Positions 52,226 to 60,892 of a stretch of 64,000 nt of DNA are shown piece after piece. The notes under the pieces are model-generated. The model did no database searches. It was not told the origin of the DNA and saw nothing but the letters and a program-made list of their open reading frames with translations. Made by a program: the position numbers and the translations under genes. Source of the stretch: Pseudomonadales bacterium (GTDB lineage: Bacteria; Pseudomonadota; Gammaproteobacteria; Pseudomonadales; Azotimanducaceae); the NCBI GenBank assembly GCA_041395945.1, contig JAWKZN010000003.1, forward strand, positions 62,001 through 126,000. The letters are read 5' to 3'. The stretch's first letter is position 1. Every line of letters begins with the position of its first letter.

Positions 52226-53848
52226 TCATCGGGGAACGCCGAGTGCCTCGAGATCGTGAACCTCTGCCTTCACAGTGTCGAATCGTTCGCGCAGAAAACG
52301 TTCCTGGGGCTTCTCCGACGCGGTCTTCGGGATTTCGTCCACAATCTGCAGGTAGGAGGGCACGAAATTTGCCTCGAGACCGGCGCGGCAGTGAGCGAGC
52401 AGTGCGCGCGGTTCGATCGTCTCTCCCGCCACGGCAACGACAGCGGCCACGACATCTTTTTCCCCGGGAGCCCCTGAGCGGGCTTCCACACCGTAGACGA
52501 ACACGTCCGACACTGCAGGATGCTCTGCTATAACCTTTTCGACGAAGCCCGGATTGATGAAATCTCCCGAACGGCGAATGCCGCCGCCCTTCCGGTAGTC
52601 GAAGAACAGCCAGCCGTCAGCATCCCTGTGCCCGATGTCACCGCTGCGCAGCCAGCCGCCGCGTGTTTTTGCCTGAGAGGCTTCTGGATTGCCATGGTAT
52701 TCCACACTCGGCGCATCCCCGCTGAGCGGACGCGAGCAGATCTCACCCTGCACACCCGGAGGGCAATCTCTGTCCTGTTCATCGAGTATCCGCATATCGA
52801 GGCCTGGCCCGGGTTTTCCAAACGAGCCGATGGGGCCTTCGCCGATCGGTTTGAATGCCAGGCCGCCTTCCACGGCGCCATACCACTCCAGCACCTTCAG
52901 GTTGAAGCGCTTTTCGAACGATTCCCATATCGCACGTGGCATTCCAGCGCTGGTGACCATGCGCACCGGATTGTCGCCGTCATCGGCCTTTGCAGGCTCA
53001 CTGTAGATGGCGGTCGCCATGCCGCCGAGCAGCGAGAATGTGGTGCTGCCATGTTTTCTGCAGATATCCCACAGCCTCGACTTCGTGAATTTCCGGCTGA
53101 TCACAGCCGGCAGTTCGAGACACAGCGCTGCTGCAAGCGTGACCGCCTGGGCATTGCCGTGTGTGAGAGACAGACCTGTATAAAGTCTCTCATCCTTCTG
53201 AAAACCGAACACCCCCGCACCGAGAGCGGCCATCCCGCCGTAGCGTCCGTTCTCCATCACGACACCCTTGGGATCGCCTGTCGTACCGGAGGTATAAATA
53301 ATCTGCAGCGGATCCCGGGGTGACTCGATGCGCACATCGACGGTGGGCACAGTCCGCTCCTGCAGCTCACCCAGCGACTCCACGCCTGAAAAGAGGTCCA
53401 TTGGTGGCGCGTCGTCCTCTGTACTTTCCAGCGCCAGTATCGATCTGATCTGTGGCAGATCACCACGAACCTCCTCGAACTGCGCAAGCGCATAGTCCGC
53501 GCAGACAAGGCACTTCGCATTCGAGTTATGCAGCGTGTATGCCAGCTTTGCGCCGCGGGTGCGCGCATCGATCGGTACGAACACCGTACCTGTAATCGAC
53601 GCCGCAATCATGGCTTCGACAAATTCCGGGTGATTGCGCATGAACAGACCAAACCGGTCTCCACGTTCGAGTCCACGCTCGACAAGCGCGGCCGCCAGTG
53701 CGTTGGCGCGCTCGAACAGCTGTGCGAAGGTGCGCGTTTCGTCCGGACGTCCTGCACACTCGAAAGTGAGCACCTCGAAATCCGGATTGCGCTCCGCACG
53801 GGTTGCGACAATATCGGCGAGAACCATTTCCGAACGTGTCCGGGTCAT
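52226..53848 (-). CDS. AMP-dependent acyl-CoA ligase (CaiC-like)
   Basis: This 540-residue adenylate-forming enzyme has IIYTSGTTGDPKGVV, EWYGAVEGG, GDIGHRDADGWLFFDYRKGG and the C-terminal PKTASEKPQERFL with the catalytic Lys. The layout and the RKGGGIRRSG hinge resemble crotonobetaine/carnitine-CoA ligase-type enzymes. The start is supported by GAGGAGG seven bases upstream. It is divergent from the acyl-CoA dehydrogenase gene and forms a likely operon with the thiolase downstream. Confidence 0.88.
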   Translation of the reverse strand: MTRTRSEMVLADIVATRAERNPDFEVLTFECAGRPDETRTFAQLFERANALAAALVERGLERGDRFGLFMRNHPEFVEAMIAASITGTVFVPIDARTRGAKLAYTLHNSNAKCLVCADYALAQFEEVRGDLPQIRSILALESTEDDAPPMDLFSGVESLGELQERTVPTVDVRIESPRDPLQIIYTSGTTGDPKGVVMENGRYGGMAALGAGVFGFQKDERLYTGLSLTHGNAQAVTLAAALCLELPAVISRKFTKSRLWDICRKHGSTTFSLLGGMATAIYSEPAKADDGDNPVRMVTSAGMPRAIWESFEKRFNLKVLEWYGAVEGGLAFKPIGEGPIGSFGKPGPGLDMRILDEQDRDCPPGVQGEICSRPLSGDAPSVEYHGNPEASQAKTRGGWLRSGDIGHRDADGWLFFDYRKGGGIRRSGDFINPGFVEKVIAEHPAVSDVFVYGVEARSGAPGEKDVVAAVVAVAGETIEPRALLAHCRAGLEANFVPSYLQIVDEIPKTASEKPQERFLRERFDTVKAEVHDLEALGVPR

Positions 53849-54011
53849 GCCGGAGCCTCCTCTGGTCGTCAGAACATTCTAAATGCAGCCGCGAATCGTA
53901 GCGCGTTCGAGCCGGTTTCACACGGGTGCGACACCTACGCGTTTTCCCGTGTTTTCAGTGTTCTCCGGAGCAGGCCTAATGCGGAACGCGCAGGTGTCCG
54001 AGGAGCGGTGC

Positions 54012-55277
54012 ATGGCTATTTCCGACTGGTCCGCCAGGCCCAGAGTGAAGCTGGGACCGATGGGTGCCGAGACCCCTTTTTCGGATCTTGAAGAGGAATT
54101 CCTGGGCACTCTGCGGAAATTCGCCCGGGATGTGATGCGGCCTACCGGTGTCGCACTCGATCGCATGACGCCGGAGGAGGTTGCGGCGTCCGATTCACCA
54201 TTCTGGTCTTTTCGCGAACAGTATCTGCAGCTCGGATTCAATCTGGAGACACTCGGCAGTCTGGACGTTGAAGCGCGATCCAGGCTGTTCCCCATGGCGC
54301 TGGAGATTCTCGGCTGGGGAGATTCAGGGCTCGCCATATCCTGTGCCGCTGGACTTCTGCCGCCGTACCTTGCTTGGATGTTCGGCAACCAGGCCCTGCT
54401 GGCCCGCTTTCCCGACACCAAGCTCGGCAGCTGGGGCATCACGGAACCCGATCACGGATCGGACAGCCTCGATCCAGACCGGCAGATATTTCACGCCCAG
54501 GGCGACTATGGTAGGCCGAACTGCATCGTGACTTTTGAAGGGGATCAGGTGGTCATCAACGGCCAGAAGTCGGCCTGGGTGTCGAACGGTACCATCGCCG
54601 AGACCTGTATCCTCTATGCCGCGGCGGATGTCGGCGACGGACCCGATCCGGTCAATGGCTGTGTGGTCATCCTGGGGCTCGATGAGCCCGGGGTTTCGCG
54701 CGGCAAGCCGCTCAACAAGCTGGGTCAGCGGGCGCTGAACCAGGGTGAGATCTTCTTCGACAATGTGCGCGTGAGCCGCGATCAGGTGCTCGCCGGCCCC
54801 GAAGACTATAAGCGCGCCGTATATGCCATTCACTGCGAAGCCAACGGACTGATGGGCGCGATCTTTACCGGGGTGGCGCAGGCGGCATACGACCTCGCGC
54901 TGGACTATGCACATGAGCGCAAACAGGGCGGTGTGCCCATTATCCGCCACCAGAATGTCGCCTACCGGCTGTTTCACATGGCACGCAAGGTAGAGGCCGC
55001 CCGGGCGCTTACCCGGAGAGTCGTACTGTTCAACAATACGGCGAGTACTCCGGCGCTGCAGGCCGGTATGATGGCGAAGGTCACTGCCACCCAGACCGCA
55101 TTCGAAGTGGCCAGCGATGCGCTGCAGATCTTCGGCGGCAACGGCCTGACCCGCGAACACCCCGTTGAAAAGCTCCTGCGTGACGCGCGTGCTTCCATGA
55201 TCGAAGACGGCTGCAATGAAGTACTGGCCATCAAAGGTGGTGCTTACCTGGCAGACGAAGAGATCGCAGCGCAGTAG
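54012..55277 (+). CDS. Acyl-CoA dehydrogenase, close paralogue of the enzyme at 25375
   Basis: This 421-residue FAD enzyme shares GSWGITEPDHGSDSL, INGQKSAWVSNG and RDARASMIEDGCNEVL with the dehydrogenase at 25375, so the two belong to one subfamily. I chose ATG at 54012 because GAGGAG lies six bases upstream; longer frames add up to 43 residues without family resemblance. It is divergent from the ligase gene and is followed by a nitroreductase gene. It probably acts on the CoA ester made by that ligase. Confidence 0.9.
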   Translation: MAISDWSARPRVKLGPMGAETPFSDLEEEFLGTLRKFARDVMRPTGVALDRMTPEEVAASDSPFWSFREQYLQLGFNLETLGSLDVEARSRLFPMALEILGWGDSGLAISCAAGLLPPYLAWMFGNQALLARFPDTKLGSWGITEPDHGSDSLDPDRQIFHAQGDYGRPNCIVTFEGDQVVINGQKSAWVSNGTIAETCILYAAADVGDGPDPVNGCVVILGLDEPGVSRGKPLNKLGQRALNQGEIFFDNVRVSRDQVLAGPEDYKRAVYAIHCEANGLMGAIFTGVAQAAYDLALDYAHERKQGGVPIIRHQNVAYRLFHMARKVEAARALTRRVVLFNNTASTPALQAGMMAKVTATQTAFEVASDALQIFGGNGLTREHPVEKLLRDARASMIEDGCNEVLAIKGGAYLADEEIAAQ

Positions 55278-55321
55278 TGGCAGCAGGAATCAGAAACTAT
55301 ACCTGACACAGGGAGACCCCC

Positions 55322-56116
55322 ATGGAACTCTTGGAAGTTATCGGTCGTCGTCGATCCATCCGTTTTCTCAAGCCTTACAAACCGGTGGAGAAAGAGAAGA
55401 TCCAGATCATGTTCGAAGCCGCACGTATCGCCTCCCACTGGGGCAACGTGCAGAGCCTGCGCGGCATTGCGCTGTTCAAGGGTGAAGACGACGACAAGAT
55501 CAACATCATGCAGGGCGCGATTATCGGCTGGCAGTTCAGGGTCGCGCCCGCAGTCATCGTCTGGTACCTCGACCCGGCGGCTGTAGACGGACAATCCGAC
55601 CGGCTCATGACTCTGGCGGAAGTCGGTGCGCTCGGTGTTGGCAACCGGCAAACCAGGGAGAGCGGAGTGCGTGAAAAGCTGCTGCCCATATTTCAGGGCA
55701 TGGGCGAAGTGCTCAAGGGCCCCGGCATCAGCGAAGTCGACTGCGGTCAGGGTATCGCCCAGGCGACCCTCGCTGCTTACAACATGGGACTCGGCACCTG
55801 CTGCATCGGTGCCGGCCCGAGAGGACCCGAGCTGATGAAAGCGCTCGGCGTGCCGGACCACTGCCGGCTGCTGCTGGTGCAGACCGTGGGGTACCCCCTG
55901 GAGCATTGGGAAGCCGGTGGCCAGCGGCCTCGACTGCCGTTCGATGAACTGTTCAGTATCCACAGCTACGATCAGCCCTATCCGAGAAGCGAGGAAGTCG
56001 TGCAGGAGCTGACGGATGCAGGCCTGTTCACCAGACCTGCGCCGCTGCCGGAGCGCGAAGACGAACTGCTGTTCCTGAGAGATGCACTGAAAATCCGGGA
56101 ACCCGGCGTGCTGTAA
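55322..56116 (+). CDS. Nitroreductase-family FMN protein
   Basis: This 264-residue protein opens with LLEVIGRRRSIRFLKPYKPV, the typical nitroreductase N-terminus with FMN-binding Arg residues, and includes YNMGLGTCCIGAGP later in the fold. The family reduces nitro groups, quinones or enones, and some members are dehalogenases. It lies 44 bases after the acyl-CoA dehydrogenase gene on the same strand, with AGGGAG before its ATG. The substrate is unknown. Confidence 0.85.
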   Translation: MELLEVIGRRRSIRFLKPYKPVEKEKIQIMFEAARIASHWGNVQSLRGIALFKGEDDDKINIMQGAIIGWQFRVAPAVIVWYLDPAAVDGQSDRLMTLAEVGALGVGNRQTRESGVREKLLPIFQGMGEVLKGPGISEVDCGQGIAQATLAAYNMGLGTCCIGAGPRGPELMKALGVPDHCRLLLVQTVGYPLEHWEAGGQRPRLPFDELFSIHSYDQPYPRSEEVVQELTDAGLFTRPAPLPEREDELLFLRDALKIREPGVL

Positions 56117-56186
56117 CGCCCCGCACGGAGCCGGTTCCTGGATCGGATCCGACTGCTTCCATACGCGGACGCCCACACCATGCACG

Positions 56187-57194
56187 TCAGCACGAGCTGC
56201 CACGCGGCTCGTGCGGCGTCGTCCGGGCTCCTTTTCGGGCCAGTCTGGATCGAAGTGCGCCGATCGCGTAGCGTGCGGCTACGCCCGCAATCTCACCCGT
56301 TCGATATCTGTCATTCATGTTGCACTGATTACACAGAGATGCAATGGGAGCCATCCGTTGTCTTGTTTCCAGCGCATCACGGATGCTCATTGTCCCGATA
56401 TCGCCAATCGGTTGAGAGTGGGAAATGTCGTTGAAACAATAGAGGTACTTGCCGGTCGATGAAATCAACAGGTCGGAGTTTCTGGGAGCGCATTTGAATT
56501 CATTTCTACTGAACTGCTTCAGAAAATTTGCAGGTCCTTCGATAAAATCCATTTCCTGGGAATGCAACCGGTATTTTCTGATCAGTTGCCGGAGACGAAC
56601 ACTGTCTACATTCAGATCCATGTTTCCACCTGCCCGATTGTACAGCGTCGGCGACATGCTCAGCGCATCGATACCGTTGTCACGAAACCATTTAACGGTT
56701 TGAGGCAGTTTGTCGAGACACTCAGGCAGAGGTGTCAGGCTGATGCTCATCCGGGTTTTCCTGAGAATTTTCTTAGCCTGCAGGATGTTTGATTTCACCC
56801 GATCGTGATCGAGATTTACGTGAACCTTCTCATAGACTCCGGGATCGATACTGGAGAAGGAGACCATCACGTGCCCGATCCGACCATCCAGACTTCGCAG
56901 GCGCCTGGCGTCCAGCAACTGACCATTGGTGACCATGTCGAAGTTCACCGGGTGTTCCCCGACGGCTTCGACAAAATCTTCGAACAGAGGGTGGGTCGTC
57001 GGCTCGCCGTAACCTGCAACAACGCATCGGAATACGTCGTCGCTCCTGATTCTCGCTAACGCCTGATCAAACAGATCCCGGGTCATCAATCGCGGCCTGG
57101 GTATGTTCTGGCGCGGGCACATCGCACACAGCGCATTACACTTGCTGGTCCATTCCAGATTGATCGCGACCCGGTAGGGTGAGCGCATGTTCAT
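56187..57194 (-). CDS. Radical SAM / SPASM-domain protein
   Basis: This 335-residue protein has a radical SAM motif CNALCAMC near residue 19 and a C-terminal SPASM-like Cys set (LYCFNDISH and SLCNQCNMNDRY). It overlaps the PPOX-like gene by four bases. SPASM proteins often modify ribosomal peptides or cofactors. No obvious precursor peptide is present. The pair may form a short two-gene operon. Confidence 0.85.
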   Translation of the reverse strand: MNMRSPYRVAINLEWTSKCNALCAMCPRQNIPRPRLMTRDLFDQALARIRSDDVFRCVVAGYGEPTTHPLFEDFVEAVGEHPVNFDMVTNGQLLDARRLRSLDGRIGHVMVSFSSIDPGVYEKVHVNLDHDRVKSNILQAKKILRKTRMSISLTPLPECLDKLPQTVKWFRDNGIDALSMSPTLYNRAGGNMDLNVDSVRLRQLIRKYRLHSQEMDFIEGPANFLKQFSRNEFKCAPRNSDLLISSTGKYLYCFNDISHSQPIGDIGTMSIRDALETRQRMAPIASLCNQCNMNDRYRTGEIAGVAARYAIGALRSRLARKGARTTPHEPRGSSC

Positions 57195-57700
57195 CGGCCG
57201 GCACCGTCAACTGCAGGCCGCATGAGAGGGATATGCTGAGCGCAGTAGGGAATGACCTGATCTATCTGTACCAGGATGACCCGATCGGCCCGCTCGAACA
57301 GATTCTGATCCCGCCCATGCAGAACCTCCGCCCTGCCATTGACCCGAAGGCGTGCGCCGTCCTGAAAATCCAGGAAGAGGCACCCTACATGGGGATTGAC
57401 GAGAATATTACCGATACTCATGAAGGCGCCGTTACCATCAAAATCGGGAAACGCGAACGAACGGGGATCGAGCAATCTGATCAGCCCATTGCCGCCACCT
57501 TTGAAGGAACAGTCACAGCGCCCCTGATCATCGCTGGTGGCAAGGAAAAAGTACGGCGCACTTTCGAAGCGCTGCAGAAAAGGTTCCGGAATCCGATCCC
57601 ACAGGAGTTGCTGCCGACGGCCCGCATCCCAGGTTTTTCGAGTGCCCCAGGTATCCTGTGCACGCAGTTCACCCCGATGGAAGTACTCTTCAGACGCCAT
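57191..57700 (-). CDS. Pyridoxamine 5'-phosphate oxidase-like FMN-binding protein
   Basis: This 169-residue protein has the split-barrel PPOX-like pattern: APYFFLATSDDQGRCDCSFKG, then a central beta region (FAFPDFDGNGAFMSIGNI) and VGCLFLDF. I chose ATG at 57700, where a purine-rich GAAGGG lies upstream; an earlier start would add 29 residues without resemblance. FMN-dependent members act as flavin reductases or oxidases. The stop overlaps the radical SAM start, so the two are coupled. Confidence 0.78.
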   Translation of the reverse strand: MASEEYFHRGELRAQDTWGTRKTWDAGRRQQLLWDRIPEPFLQRFESAPYFFLATSDDQGRCDCSFKGGGNGLIRLLDPRSFAFPDFDGNGAFMSIGNILVNPHVGCLFLDFQDGARLRVNGRAEVLHGRDQNLFERADRVILVQIDQVIPYCAQHIPLMRPAVDGAGR

Positions 57701-57860
57701 GTGATATCGCCCTTCGCTTGACTTTCCGTTTGAGGCTGCATTCGGAAGAAAACAATCGAAGTGGCAGTGCTTTGCCGGTTGCCCCATTCCTGCAGGGCAT
57801 CAGCCGGTCACGAAGAGCATACCCGCCGCTATCGGCAGCGGGTTGCGCAATGGCCTGGAA

Positions 57861-57916
57861 CCGCCGCAGAAGCGGCGGTATCCGGATTTCAGGGAGGTTA
57901 TCCGCTCTTCAGCGGA
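57861..57916. terminator. Two hairpins downstream of the TonB receptor gene
   Basis: CCGCCGC/GCGGCGG around AGAA (57861-57878) and TCCGCT/AGCGGA around CTTC (57901-57916) lie in the gap between the receptor stop and the PPOX gene start. No U tract is present on either strand, so they are possible rather than proven terminators. Confidence 0.35.
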
Positions 57917-57935
57917 TTTCCTCACGCAGCTGTTA

Positions 57936-60647
57936 TCAGAACCGGTACCCGGCAGTCACACCATAAGTACGTGGCTCGAGGATGAACACGTTGGTGAAGT
58001 TGGCCGAGCTGGCATCGGTGAGGTAACCACCAGTGATGTAGTCATCCCCCTTGATGTTCTTGACGAAGCCTTCCACATGCCACTGTCCATCATTGGCGAA
58101 GAGCGTGACCGACGCATTCATCACATCCCAGGAGTCGATCTTGTCCTGATCGGTGTTGTAGATGCGGAAGTAGAAGCTGTCCTGCCAGTAGTAGTCGAAG
58201 CGCGGCACCAGTTCGTATCCACCGCCCAGGTGGAAGCTGTACTCGATGCCGATTTTCACTGAAAATTCCGGCGCATTGCCCAGCTGGTTACCGTCCAGCT
58301 CCACCGGAATGCCGATCGGAACCTGAACCAGGGCAGGCTGGACGGGAAGCAGATTGCCCGCACCGTCAACGGGTGGGCTGGCGTAGACACTGCCGCAATC
58401 CAGGTAGCCGCCACACTGACTCGAATCCCAGACACCGGACACCGGCGCGATGAAGACGTCGGCTCCGGAATTCTTCAGTGTGATCCAGTTCGGATCTCCG
58501 TTGGTCGGATCCGCCGGATTCACGCTTGTCGATTTGTCGATCTCGGTATCGAGCCAGGAAAAGAACATATCGAAGCGCAGGCTGTCTGTGGGCATCCAGA
58601 TCATCTCCGCTTCGAATCCGAGTATCGAGGCGTCGATATTCTCGTTGACGGACGTACGATCGATGATCTTCGTGGTCTGCAGGCCTTCATAGTCGTAGTA
58701 GAAGAAGGTTCCATTCAGCTGAACGCGGTTGTCACTGAAGCGGGTTTTTGCGCCGAGCTCCAGCGAGTTGATGTATTCCGGATCGAACGTCTCATCGAAC
58801 GCACCCGTGAAAGATGGCGGATTGATACCTCCCGACTTGTAACTGCGCGCGAGGGTAGCAAAGAGCATCGCCTCGTCCAGAAAGCTTATGTCGGCGTCAT
58901 ACTCGATACCGAGTTTCCCGGTAGTCTCAGTCCAGGAATCGCCGAAGTCCCGATAGGGTGGAATCGGGCTGTTGCCGGTCGTCCCGAAGCCGTGGAACAG
59001 GGGGTCGTTGATGCCTACGGCCATCGCAAACGGCGCAATAGTGCCGTTTAAGAAGCTGCGATTGGACACACCCGGATGGTAAGCCAGTAGCGGGTTGTTC
59101 AGCAGTGTCTGACGATCCTTCAGATCCTTGGACTCATCCGAATAACGGATACCGGCGGTGATCCGGGTCCGATCGTTCAGGTCGAAATACAGCTCACCGA
59201 ACAGTGCCCACGTCTCCAGTTCATAGTCCTTTGTGTCGCTCCTGTAATAGGATACCGGCGCAAATTCTCCATCGACCACAAGGCCCTCTATCGGCGTGAG
59301 TGCTGCGCCGGTGTTGAAACGCACATCGTAAATGCCGCTGTCGGTGTTGTGGTCCATATAGAAGGCACCCGCGAGAAAATTCCACTTCGAGTCAATGAAG
59401 TCGGACTGCAGGCGGGTTTCGAGGGTATAGGTACTGCCGTCGTAGGCGGAGGTGTCGTACGCATACTGGTATGTGTAGCCGGAAACTGTCGGGTCGGATG
59501 GCGTGGTGAGCACCCCCCCGGTGAAGGTCTCACTCGGAACCGCCCAGTCGTAGTCAGTCTGGGTATAGTAATCTGATTCCTGATAGGAGGCGTTGACGGT
59601 AAAGGTATAGTTGTCTGTGATGTCCCAGGTGAACTCGGCGTTGTAGATGTCCTCCTCCATCTCATAGATGGGATCGAAGTCCGAATAGACCTTGCGCAGA
59701 TTGTCTGATTTCACAGAATTCGCGAAGGCGTCGGTGCCCAGCGGATAAAGACCCGGTGTGAAGAAACTGAGAACACCTCCGAGCTGACCGTTGCCGTTGA
59801 GTAGCTCGGCTGTCTCGATGTCTGATCCCGGAAGGCATCCGAGACCATAAGGCCAGGGTCGCGGATCCTTCTTGCAGGTCTGGTTGGACGTGCGCATGCG
59901 GCCGTCGTTTTCGTCAAAGTGCTGCCAGAAAACGTTCAGCTCCATCGTGTCGCTCGGGATCACCCGTATGCCGAGGCGCGTGGCCCAGAGATCACGGTCA
60001 TCGATCCGGCTGCCATTGTATTCGTTCTTCGTGAATCCGTCCCGATCGCGCATCATTCCGGAAAAACGCACCTGCAGCCAGTCGGCTACCGGAATGTTGA
60101 TCATTCCACCGAGTTTCACGTTGTCGTAGTTGCCGAACGAGCCATCTACCGCAACATCGAATTCATCCCCTGCCTTCGCTGGAATGATGTTCATGACACC
60201 GCCGGTCGTATTTCGGCCGTACAGCGTGCCCTGAGGGCCGCGCAGCACCTCGATGCGCTCGACATCGAAGAATTCGGATTCGAAGATTGACGTCTGCTGC
60301 AGATAGGCTCCGTTAAAGTGAATACCCACACCGGAATCGCCCGAGGTCGCGACCACGCTTCGACCGATACCGCGAATGGAAAGATCCGACTCGGAGTAAT
60401 TGGTTTTCGTGAAATGAAGGTTGGGCACACTGAACTGTATGTCCATGGCGCCGTCGATGTTTTCGCGCTCGAGCGCCGCCTGATCGAAAGCCGATATCGC
60501 CAGCGCCGTGTCCTGCAGAGAGGATTCGCGCTTCTGCGCCGTGACCACTATCTCTTCGATTGGTCCGGACTCGGCAACTGCCTGTGGTGTGAACAGAACA
60601 ATAGACAACGCGGCGCTGAACACGCCCGCCTTACTGATAATACGCAT
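57936..60647 (-). CDS. TonB-dependent outer-membrane receptor
   Basis: This 903-residue protein has a signal peptide (GVFSAALSIVLFTPQAVAES), a TonB box-like segment IEEIVVTAQKRESSL, a plug domain with LSIRGIGRSV and VERIEVLRGPQGTLYGRNT, and a beta-barrel ending in an aromatic residue (AGYRF). It resembles catabolic receptors for hydrophobic or organic substrates (the VTAQKRESSLQDTA class) rather than siderophore receptors. An FNR-type box lies about 170 bases upstream. No TonB or ExbBD gene is nearby. Confidence 0.9.
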   Translation of the reverse strand: MRIISKAGVFSAALSIVLFTPQAVAESGPIEEIVVTAQKRESSLQDTALAISAFDQAALERENIDGAMDIQFSVPNLHFTKTNYSESDLSIRGIGRSVVATSGDSGVGIHFNGAYLQQTSIFESEFFDVERIEVLRGPQGTLYGRNTTGGVMNIIPAKAGDEFDVAVDGSFGNYDNVKLGGMINIPVADWLQVRFSGMMRDRDGFTKNEYNGSRIDDRDLWATRLGIRVIPSDTMELNVFWQHFDENDGRMRTSNQTCKKDPRPWPYGLGCLPGSDIETAELLNGNGQLGGVLSFFTPGLYPLGTDAFANSVKSDNLRKVYSDFDPIYEMEEDIYNAEFTWDITDNYTFTVNASYQESDYYTQTDYDWAVPSETFTGGVLTTPSDPTVSGYTYQYAYDTSAYDGSTYTLETRLQSDFIDSKWNFLAGAFYMDHNTDSGIYDVRFNTGAALTPIEGLVVDGEFAPVSYYRSDTKDYELETWALFGELYFDLNDRTRITAGIRYSDESKDLKDRQTLLNNPLLAYHPGVSNRSFLNGTIAPFAMAVGINDPLFHGFGTTGNSPIPPYRDFGDSWTETTGKLGIEYDADISFLDEAMLFATLARSYKSGGINPPSFTGAFDETFDPEYINSLELGAKTRFSDNRVQLNGTFFYYDYEGLQTTKIIDRTSVNENIDASILGFEAEMIWMPTDSLRFDMFFSWLDTEIDKSTSVNPADPTNGDPNWITLKNSGADVFIAPVSGVWDSSQCGGYLDCGSVYASPPVDGAGNLLPVQPALVQVPIGIPVELDGNQLGNAPEFSVKIGIEYSFHLGGGYELVPRFDYYWQDSFYFRIYNTDQDKIDSWDVMNASVTLFANDGQWHVEGFVKNIKGDDYITGGYLTDASSANFTNVFILEPRTYGVTAGYRF

Positions 60648-60815
60648 AGAATCCCCTTGAGATATTCCGTGTTGACCCTTAACTCCATAAACCGATCGAG
60701 GACATCCGTGTTTGAGTTTTCTGGAAATGTCCTGCAGCGTATCTGAGCGAACGCAAACCGGCGGCTTTCTTCTGTAAATCGCAGCGGAGGCTAGATGAGT
60801 GTGTGCAACAGCGAC

Positions 60816-60829
60816 TTGACCGGGATCAA
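60816..60829. promoter_or_regulatory. FNR/DNR-type box upstream of the TonB receptor (TTGAC-CGGG-ATCAA), 9 of 10
   Basis: One mismatch (C for T at position 5). It lies in the 245-base gap before the receptor start; the beta-helix gene to its right ends at 60893. Confidence 0.55.
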
Positions 60830-60892
60830 CTTACGACCTGAAAGCTCGAGACTGTAATCCGCAGTCTGGTAACACCAGTTGCACGACCTGCT

